From: Sva-07 sp963710625
GTDB lineage: Bacteria; Actinomycetota; Acidimicrobiia; Acidimicrobiales; Ilumatobacteraceae
DNA: 64,000 nt
Reading direction: 5' to 3'
Assembly (NCBI GenBank): GCA_963710625.1
Contig: CAVQBG010000017.1
Coordinates: 62,001-126,000, forward strand
Shown here: positions 49,865 through 58,862 of the stretch, in pieces
Layout of the letters: every line of letters starts with the position of its first letter
How positions within the stretch are numbered: the stretch's first letter is position 1
Translations under genes and position numbers: made by a program
The notes under the pieces: generated by a model
The model's input: only the letters and a program-made list of their open reading frames with translations
The model's database searches: none
Told to the model about the DNA's origin: nothing

Positions 49865-50873
49865 ATGCGCCGTCGCCTGGTGCTGTCCACCATCGCGGTG
49901 GTGCTGGTGGTGATCCTCGTGTTGTTCATCCCGGTGCTGCTGATCGTCCGCGACGCCCAGGACGACGACCTCACCGGCGACGTGGTGGCGCGCCTCGCCG
50001 TGATCGCCGCTGCGGCCATCGCGTGTGCGGCACTTCTCGCCAGTGTCCAGGCCCGCCAGCTCGCCCGACCACTCGAACGGCTGGCGCGCAGCGCGTCCCG
50101 GCTCGGTGGTGGCGACTTCAGCGCAGCCGCACCCCCACGGTCCGGGATCAGCGAGATCGACGACATCTCGCGTGCGCTGCGGCTGAGCGCCAACCGGGTC
50201 GACCGCATGCTGGAGTCCGAGCGCGGCTTCACCGCCGACGCAACCCATCAGCTGCGCACCGGACTGACCGGCATCGCGATGCGTCTCGAACTGCTCGAAC
50301 GCAGCGCGGACCCCGCGGTGGCGGAGGAAGCCGCTGCGGCGCTGACCCAGACGCACGAACTCAACCTGACACTCGACGACCTGCTCACGGTCGCTCGGAC
50401 CGGGTCGACCAAGGAGCGCCAGGAACTCGACCTGACGACACTCGTCGACCACCAGGTCGCCGATTGGCAACACCGGTTCGCGGAGAAGCGACGCCAGATC
50501 GTCGTCACGACCGGCCGGGTCAACCCGGTGGTCGCGACCCCGGGGCTCGTCGGTCAGGTCCTCGCTATTCTGTTGGACAACGCGCTCCGTCACGGCCGCG
50601 GCACCGTGGCGATCCTGGTCCAGGACGACGGCGTCAGCGTCGAGGACGAGGGTCCGGGCATCAGCACCGAGCGGGCCGCGACGCTGTTCGATCGGCCCAA
50701 GGACCACCAGGCCGCACATGGGCGAGGCCTGCCGCTCGCGCGCCGACTGGCCGAGTCCGACGGCGGGCGACTCGAACTCGTCGAACTGAGCCCACCGACC
50801 TTCCGCCTCACCCTGGTCCCGGTCGCGATTGCAGCAGGGGTCGGACCCCTGGTGCAATCGTACGATGCGATGA

Positions 50874-50887
<14 letters not shown>
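49865..50887 (+). CDS. Sensor histidine kinase with almost no extracytoplasmic loop
   Basis: 340 aa. Helix 1 (VLSTIAVVLVVILVLFIPVLLIV), only about 16 external residues (RDAQDDDLTGDVVARL), helix 2 (AVIAAAAIACAALLASV), a HAMP-like RLARSASRLGGGDFSAAAP, then the H-box ATHQLRTGLTG (His near 126), N-box LLDNALRHG (about 236) and G1 VEDEGPGIS. The lack of a loop suggests it senses within the membrane. A GGGGTC-N-GACCCC palindrome (50829-50857) lies in its last codons, and its 3' end overlaps clpB by 14 bp, tail to tail. Confidence 0.9.
50829..50857. repeat. 29-nt palindrome (GGGGTC-N-GACCCC family, copy 3)
   Basis: TTGCAGCAGGGGTC, one G, then GACCCCTGGTGCAA; 13 of 14 pairs complement. It encodes residues close to the kinase C-terminus, 30 bp before its stop. 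Confidence 0.6.
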
Positions 50888-53360
<2,473 letters not shown>

Positions 53361-53386
53361 GTCATGCCTCTCTCACGGTCAATAAA

Positions 53387-53407
53387 CTTGAGTGCGATTA
53401 TATCAGG
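53387..53407 (-). promoter_or_regulatory. clpB promoter with HAIR-like HspR operator
   Basis: TATAAT at 53402-53397 (minus strand) is a consensus -10; no good -35 is seen. The known HspR box HAIR is CTTGAGT, 7 bp, ACTCAAG. Here CTTGAGT (53387-53393) is perfect and the other half, TATCAGG after 7 bp, matches 4 of 7. HspR control of clpB is established in actinobacteria. Confidence 0.5.
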
Positions 53408-54296
53408 ATGAGTGGTTATCCACAGCGTCGGCCAGCGTCTTGGCCAGTTCGTCGGCGACCGCCACGAGGTCTTTGTAGTCGCGCACGTCCGCGGGCAGGG
53501 ACACGAGCGCCGCCGCCAGACGCCGAGCCGCCTCGGGATCGGCTGCCACCGTCAGGAGCGGCGTGACGTAGGTGCGGATGGTGAACAAGATGCACCCGGT
53601 GGCCGGGAAACGTCGAAGGGTCTCGCGTTCGACCCGCAGGTAGTGGGCGCCGGGCGTCAGTCCGTTCGGACGGGGTGCCGCGGTCCCGTCGATCGACGTG
53701 TACCAGTCCGCCGTGTCGAGCACGCCCCAACCCAGGCGCCAGAAGCTGCGGTCGGGCGTGAGGCGGTCGAAGAATCCGTCGATCGGGGCCTCGAGTTGGT
53801 CGTTGAGGCGGTCGACCGGCGCGTGGACGCCGGCCATCGTGAGTCCGAGCTTCGAGCGCAGGTCCCAGCGGTTCGGGAAGCAGACCGACCCGCCACCGAA
53901 CACGAGCTGCCCGTTGCGCTCGACCAGCAGCACGAGGTCCTCGGGCACGAGGCGGGCCGCCGCATCGAGCGGATGGAGCGTCGAGTCCAGTGCTGCGTCG
54001 CCGTACCGCTCGGGCCACCGGCGACGGAGGTGCTCGACGAGTGTGCCTGCGACCTCTCGCGACTCGCGTTCGACCTCGTCGTCGAGCACCGCGAACACCG
54101 TGTCGGGGAACCGCGCCATCAACCGGGGTTTGGCCGCGATCGCCGCATCTGCGTCGGGGCCGATTTCGATCCAGTCGTGCAGGTCGAGCGGCCGGACACC
54201 GAGGCGCCAGCGGAACGTCTCGGGACCAGCCGGAGCCGGGCCGTCCATGAACGGCAGATACGGAATCGGCTCGACCGTCGTGCCCACGGGCTCCAT
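53403..54296 (-). CDS. DUF3445 / heme-dependent oxidative N-demethylase-like protein
   Basis: 297 aa. Family segments: YLPFMDGPAPAGPETFRWRLGVRPLD, then EDLVLLVERNGQLVFGGGSVCFPNRWD, then LGWGVLDTADWYTS. The heme-dependent demethylase group (HdmA-type) shares the SVCFPxRW region. It would oxidise methylamines or related N-methyl compounds using O2. No electron-transfer partner is adjacent. Its promoter side holds the 40-nt hairpin at 54332. Its 3' end overlaps the clpB promoter. Confidence 0.7.
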   Translation of the reverse strand: MEPVGTTVEPIPYLPFMDGPAPAGPETFRWRLGVRPLDLHDWIEIGPDADAAIAAKPRLMARFPDTVFAVLDDEVERESREVAGTLVEHLRRRWPERYGDAALDSTLHPLDAAARLVPEDLVLLVERNGQLVFGGGSVCFPNRWDLRSKLGLTMAGVHAPVDRLNDQLEAPIDGFFDRLTPDRSFWRLGWGVLDTADWYTSIDGTAAPRPNGLTPGAHYLRVERETLRRFPATGCILFTIRTYVTPLLTVAADPEAARRLAAALVSLPADVRDYKDLVAVADELAKTLADAVDNHSS

Positions 54297-54331
54297 CCCC
54301 CGAACGCTAACCCGACGTCACCCCCACCTGT

Positions 54332-54371
54332 CGATGAGTGAAACCACCGCATACGGTGGCCCCGCTCATCG
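54332..54371. other. 40-nt nested hairpin element, copy 1
   Basis: Outer stem CGATGAG (54332-54338) with CTCATCG (54365-54371); inner stem CCACCG (54344-54349) with CGGTGG (54354-54359); loop CATA. Lies between the divergent DUF3445 and flavin-oxidoreductase starts. Copy 2 at 56059. Confidence 0.65.
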
Positions 54372-54413
54372 CTCGGGGTGTACTGGGGATCCCCGGCCGG
54401 GCATGCTGGAGGC

Positions 54414-55403
54414 ATGCAACGTGCGCTGTCGATTCTCGATCTGGCGATCATCGGCAAGGGGCAGACCGCCGCGGACGCATTCGCCAACAGCGTGGCGCTG
54501 GCGCGGCGGGCGGAGGCTCGTGGCTACGAGCGGGTCTGGTACGCCGAGCACCACAACATGGCCTCGATCGCGTCGTCGGCCACGAGCGTGCTGATTGCCC
54601 ACATCGCAGCACACACGTCGACAATCCGCCTCGGCGCCGGCGGCGTGATGTTGCCGAACCACTCACCGCTGACGATCGCCGAACAGTTCGGCACGCTGGC
54701 GACGTTGCACCCGGGAAGGATCGAGCTCGGCCTCGGGCGCGCACCGGGCAGCGACCAGAACACGATGCGGGCGATGCGGCGCGACGCTCACTCGTCCGAC
54801 CGCTTCCCCGAGGACGTGTTGGAACTGCAGGGCTATCTCCGCGGTGAATCGCGCATCCCCGGAGTGGTCGCCGTTCCCGGCGCAGGGACGAACGTGCCGC
54901 TGTTCATCCTCGGCTCGTCGCTGTTCGGTGCCCGTCTCGCCGCGATGCTGGGACTGCCGTATGCGTTCGCATCGCACTTCGCGCCGGCTGCGCTCCTCGA
55001 TGCGATCGAGATCTACCGGCGCGAGTTCCAGCCGTCGGAACAGCTCGCCGAGCCCTACGCGATCGCCGGCGTCAACGTGATCGCTGCCGACTCCGACGAC
55101 GAAGCGCTCGAGCAGTGGGAGACCGTCCGCCGGTACCGCATCGCGCGGTTCGTTGCGCCGGGCCGCGACCTGTCCGACGACGAGGCGGATGCGATCCTCG
55201 CGTCGCCGCAGGGCCAGCAGATCGCCCAGATGATGCACTACTCCGCCGTCGGCACCCCCGACCGCGTGAAGGCCTACCTCGACGAGTTCGCCGAGCGCGC
55301 CGCTGTCGACGAACTGATCACCGCGCACGCCTCGCCGACGATCGACCAGCGACTCCGCTCGGTCGATCTCCTCGCCGATGCCATGGACCCCGTCACCGTC
55401 TGA
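54414..55403 (+). CDS. LLM-class (luciferase-like) flavin-dependent oxidoreductase
   Basis: 329 aa from ATG 54414 with Shine-Dalgarno CTGGAGG. Bacterial-luciferase TIM barrel: ARGYERVWYAEHHNMASIAS, RLGAGGVMLPNHSPLTIAEQF, ELGLGRAPGSDQNTMRAMR, and FILGSSLFGARLAAMLGLPYAF. This layout fits the LLM / MsnO8-like group that uses FMN rather than F420. Alone in its unit, so the substrate cannot be inferred. Preceded by the copy 1 hairpin. Confidence 0.88.
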   Translation: MQRALSILDLAIIGKGQTAADAFANSVALARRAEARGYERVWYAEHHNMASIASSATSVLIAHIAAHTSTIRLGAGGVMLPNHSPLTIAEQFGTLATLHPGRIELGLGRAPGSDQNTMRAMRRDAHSSDRFPEDVLELQGYLRGESRIPGVVAVPGAGTNVPLFILGSSLFGARLAAMLGLPYAFASHFAPAALLDAIEIYRREFQPSEQLAEPYAIAGVNVIAADSDDEALEQWETVRRYRIARFVAPGRDLSDDEADAILASPQGQQIAQMMHYSAVGTPDRVKAYLDEFAERAAVDELITAHASPTIDQRLRSVDLLADAMDPVTV

Positions 55404-55492
55404 CCCCCTCCCACCACCCGTTTGCGTCGCGATTCCGGTGGGGCGGGTCACCGAAAACCTCACGCAGACGTTCGTGGCGAGCGGGGGGGCGG

Positions 55493-56029
55493 TCAGGGGG
55501 CCGCGAGGGTGGCGAGCTTGTGGACGGTGTTCCAGTTGCGGGCGGTTCCAGCCGCGGCCTCGGGGAGACGGTTGACGGCAATCACGAGCTTGGAGCGACC
55601 CATGCCGTCGGGGAGGTGGAGATAGATCTCCGAACCGACGACGGCGAACTCCTCCGGGGCGAAACCCGACGCATCGAACGCGTGCAGCGACTCGCTTGCC
55701 GGGACCGGCAGACAGATCACGTGGACGTGCTTGCCGGGGTCGACGGCGTCGGCGAACGGGTTCGCTGCCACCACCTCCGCCCACTCGCCTGCAGTTCGAA
55801 CGATCACCGGCACGGTCAACCCGGTCGCCGACGCGATCGCCTCGGCCAGCGTCGGGCCGACCGCGATCGGGTCACCGTCGATCGATCCGACCAGGTTTCC
55901 GCTCTGGATGTACGTCTGCACGTCGGCCAGCCCGATCGAGGTGGCGATCTCGCGAAGCTGCGCCATCGGCAGCTTGTTGTGGCCACCGACGTTGATCCCC
56001 CGAAGGAGCGCGATCACCCTGGTACCCAC
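55493..56029 (-). CDS. DUF1697 protein
   Basis: 178 aa from GTG 56029. Family opening IALLRGINVGGHNKLPMAQL, then VQTYIQSGNLV, and the end VAVNRLPEAAAGTARNWNTV-type segment (TARNWNTVHKLATL). All DUF1697 hallmarks are present. Biochemical role unknown; a ferredoxin-like fold is known for the family. Convergent with the LLM gene over 89 bp. Its upstream region contains the second 40-nt hairpin. Confidence 0.88.
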   Translation of the reverse strand: MGTRVIALLRGINVGGHNKLPMAQLREIATSIGLADVQTYIQSGNLVGSIDGDPIAVGPTLAEAIASATGLTVPVIVRTAGEWAEVVAANPFADAVDPGKHVHVICLPVPASESLHAFDASGFAPEEFAVVGSEIYLHLPDGMGRSKLVIAVNRLPEAAAGTARNWNTVHKLATLAAP

Positions 56030-56058
56030 GACCCGAGTCTGACACCACCAACGGCGTG

Positions 56059-56098
56059 CGATGAGCCAACTCCCCGCCTACGGGGGCTTCGCTCATCG
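56059..56098. other. 40-nt nested hairpin element, copy 2
   Basis: Outer stem CGATGAGC (56059-56066) with GCTCATCG (56091-56098); inner stem TCCCCG with CGGGGG; loop CCTA. Compared with copy 1, the inner A-T pair is C-G here, which preserves pairing. Located between the divergent DUF1697 and BVMO-esterase starts. Confidence 0.65.
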
Positions 56099-56198
56099 CC
56101 TCGGGTTGAGTGACCGTGTGACGGATCGGTCCGTGTCGAAGCGGGATGGCGTGAGGCGCGACACTGGCGCCTGGGGAATCGATCGAAGGGGACAACAG

Positions 56199-58799
56199 AT
56201 GAGCGAACACACCAGTGCCGACGTCGACGTCGTGATCGTGGGGGCCGGGTTCGCCGGCATGTACCAGCTGGTGAGGATGCGCCGGGCCGGCTTCAGCGCC
56301 GTCGTGCTCGAGACCGCCGACGACGTGGGGGGCACCTGGTACTGGAACCGTTACCCCGGCGCCAGGTGTGACATCCTCACCGTCGACTACTCCTACAGCT
56401 GGGACCCGGAGCTGGAACAGGAGTGGACCTGGTCGGAGCGCTACGCCACGCAGCCGGAGATCCTCCGCTACGCCCAGTTCGTCGCCGACAAGCACGACCT
56501 GCGCCGCGACATCCGTTTCAACACTCGGGTCGAGTCCGCCGAGTGGGACGACAGCGCGAAGCGCTGGACGGTCCACACCGACAACGGCGGTGACGTCACC
56601 GCCAAGTTCTACGTGATGGCCACCGGCTGTCTGTCGATGCCGAAGGTGCCCGACATCGAGGGCACCGATCGGTTCCAGGGTGAGGTGTACTTCACGAGCA
56701 CGTGGCCACACGACGGCGTCGACTTCACCGGCAAGCGAGTGGCCGTGATCGGCACCGGATCGTCCGGCATCCAGTCGATCCCGATCATCGCGAAGCAGGC
56801 CTCGCAACTCACGGTGTTCCAGCGCACGCCCAACTTCTCGATCCCCGCCCACAACGGCCCGATCACCGAGGACCGCCTCGCCGAGTACCGCAAGGACCCC
56901 GCCGCGTACCGCGAGGAGGCCCGCCACTCGGGAATCGGCGTCCCGCGCACCCCACCCGACGTGAGCGCGCTCGCCGTTTCCGAGGAGGAACGGCGCGAGG
57001 CGTACGAGGAGGTCTGGCAGCGCGGCGAGCTCGCCTTCCTCCAACCGTTCAACGACATGGGCATCAACGCCGAGGCGAACGACACGATGCGCCGGTTCAT
57101 CCACGACAAGATCCGCTCGATCGTCGACGACCCCGAGGTCGCCGAGCTGCTGTGCCCGACCAACCACTACTTCGCCACCAAACGGCCATGCCTCGACAGC
57201 GGCTACTTCCAGACGTACAACCTGCCGCACGTCCGCCTCGTCGACCTGCACGCCCACCGGATCACCACGATCACCGAGACCGGCGTCGAGCTGTCCGGGA
57301 AGGGCGGCGACGAGTCGATGGAATTCGACGCGATCGTGTTCGCCACCGGCTTCGACGCGATGACCGGCGCGATCGTCGGCGTCGACATCACCGGCCGCGA
57401 CGGCCTCAGCCTGCGCGACGCCTGGGCGCACGGGCCCGAGACCTACCTCGGACTGATGGGCGTCGGATTCCCCAACCTGTTCATGATCACCGGGCCCGGC
57501 AGCCCGTCGGTGCTGTCCAACATGATGGTGTCGATCGAGCAGCACGTCGACTGGATCACCGACACCCTCGGGCACCTTCGCGACACGAACGCCGAGACGA
57601 TCGAGCCGACCGAGCTCGCCCAGACCGAGTGGGTGCAACACAGCAACGACATCGCGAACCTCACGCTGCTGCCGACAGCCAACTCGTGGTACATGGGCGC
57701 GAACATCCCAGGCAAGCCGTCGGTGTTCCTGCCATACCCCGGCGGCGTTGGCGCCTACCGGGAGATCTGCGACGAGGTCGTCGATCGTGACTACCTCGGC
57801 TTCTCGATCTCCGGGCCGAACGGCACCACGGTCAACGACGGGATCATCCGACCACTGAAGCCCGATGTCCAGGCGATGTTGACGATGATGGCCGAACTCG
57901 ACCTGCCACCGCTGGAGACGATGGGCGTCGAGGGAGCACGAGCGTTCATGGAGGCTTCGGGGGCTTCGATGCCTCCGGGGCCCGACGTCGGCGAGGTCGT
58001 CGACGGCACGCTGCCGGGCGCCGACGGCACGCCGCTCGAGTACCGCCTGTACCGGCCCGCCATCGACGGCCTCCACCCGATCGTGGTCTACTTCCACGGT
58101 GGCGGCTGGGTCCTCGGAAGCGCCACCTCCGACGACCCGCTGTGCCGCTACCTGTGCGTGCACTCGAACTCGATCATCGTGTCGGTCGACTACCGCCACG
58201 CCCCGGAGGTTCGCTTCCCAGCGGCAGCCGACGATGGTCTCGCCGCAGCAACCTGGATCGCCGATCACGCCGAGGAACTCGGCGGTGTGCCCGGCCGACT
58301 GGCCGTGGCCGGATGGAGCGCCGGCGCCAATGTCGCTGCGGTGACCGCCCAGCAGGCGAAGCTCGCCGGCAGTCCGGTGATCTCGGGCCAGGTGCTCCTG
58401 AACCCGGTCACCGATGGCACCACCGACCGACCGTCGCACACCGAGAACGCCGACGGCTACGCACTGACCATGGCCGTGATGAACTGGTTCTGGGACCTCT
58501 ACTGCGATCCAGCCGACCGTTCGAATCCGAAGGCGTCGCCGTTGCTCGCCGCCGACCTGTCGGGCCTGCCGCCGGCACTGGTGATCACCTGCGAGTTCGA
58601 CCCGCTGCGCGACGAGGGCGATGCGTACGCCGTCGCCCTGGCCGACGCGGGCGTCGCGGTGGAACATCTGCGGTGCCCCGGTCAGACACACACCTCGATC
58701 CCGGCCGTCGACGCCATGGTCACCTCCGAGTACGCCCGCGAGGCGATGGCTCAGGCGCTGCGGTCGTTCTTCGGCGCCAGCGTCACATCTGGGGTCTGA
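56199..58799 (+). CDS. Baeyer-Villiger-type monooxygenase fused to an alpha/beta-hydrolase (esterase)
   Basis: 866 aa from ATG 56199 with Shine-Dalgarno GAAGGGG. Residues about 1-560 are a type I BVMO-like flavoprotein: FAD site VIVGAGFAGMYQLVRM, GGTWYWNRYPGARCD, NADPH site VAVIGTGSSGIQSIPII. The BVMO fingerprint F-x-G-x3-H-x3-W-P reads FQGEVYFTSTWP (residues 159-170), so the His is Phe. About 590-866 is an HSL-type esterase: HGGGW, nucleophile GWSAG, Asp in EFDPLRDEG and His in GQTHTS. A BVMO makes an ester or lactone that an esterase could cleave. Its stop codon lies in a 29-nt palindrome. Confidence 0.85.
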   Translation: MSEHTSADVDVVIVGAGFAGMYQLVRMRRAGFSAVVLETADDVGGTWYWNRYPGARCDILTVDYSYSWDPELEQEWTWSERYATQPEILRYAQFVADKHDLRRDIRFNTRVESAEWDDSAKRWTVHTDNGGDVTAKFYVMATGCLSMPKVPDIEGTDRFQGEVYFTSTWPHDGVDFTGKRVAVIGTGSSGIQSIPIIAKQASQLTVFQRTPNFSIPAHNGPITEDRLAEYRKDPAAYREEARHSGIGVPRTPPDVSALAVSEEERREAYEEVWQRGELAFLQPFNDMGINAEANDTMRRFIHDKIRSIVDDPEVAELLCPTNHYFATKRPCLDSGYFQTYNLPHVRLVDLHAHRITTITETGVELSGKGGDESMEFDAIVFATGFDAMTGAIVGVDITGRDGLSLRDAWAHGPETYLGLMGVGFPNLFMITGPGSPSVLSNMMVSIEQHVDWITDTLGHLRDTNAETIEPTELAQTEWVQHSNDIANLTLLPTANSWYMGANIPGKPSVFLPYPGGVGAYREICDEVVDRDYLGFSISGPNGTTVNDGIIRPLKPDVQAMLTMMAELDLPPLETMGVEGARAFMEASGASMPPGPDVGEVVDGTLPGADGTPLEYRLYRPAIDGLHPIVVYFHGGGWVLGSATSDDPLCRYLCVHSNSIIVSVDYRHAPEVRFPAAADDGLAAATWIADHAEELGGVPGRLAVAGWSAGANVAAVTAQQAKLAGSPVISGQVLLNPVTDGTTDRPSHTENADGYALTMAVMNWFWDLYCDPADRSNPKASPLLAADLSGLPPALVITCEFDPLRDEGDAYAVALADAGVAVEHLRCPGQTHTSIPAVDAMVTSEYAREAMAQALRSFFGASVTSGV

Positions 58800-58811
58800 C
58801 CCCCGATGCAA
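58783..58811. repeat. 29-nt palindrome (GGGGTC-N-GACCCC family, copy 2) supplying a stop codon
   Basis: TCACATCTGGGGTC, one T, then GACCCCCGATGCAA; 11 of 14 pairs complement. The TGA at 58797-58799, spanning its centre, ends the BVMO-esterase gene, so the last residues TSGV are encoded by the repeat. Confidence 0.65.
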
Positions 58812-58862
58812 CACCTGAGGTCACGGGCAACTCGGTGACACGGTGTCGGTAGCGTCGGAGGG

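Noticed and set aside
53416..53424. Origin of replication
   Set aside because: A single DnaA box with no dnaA/dnaN neighbours and no AT-rich repeat block. It lies in coding sequence.
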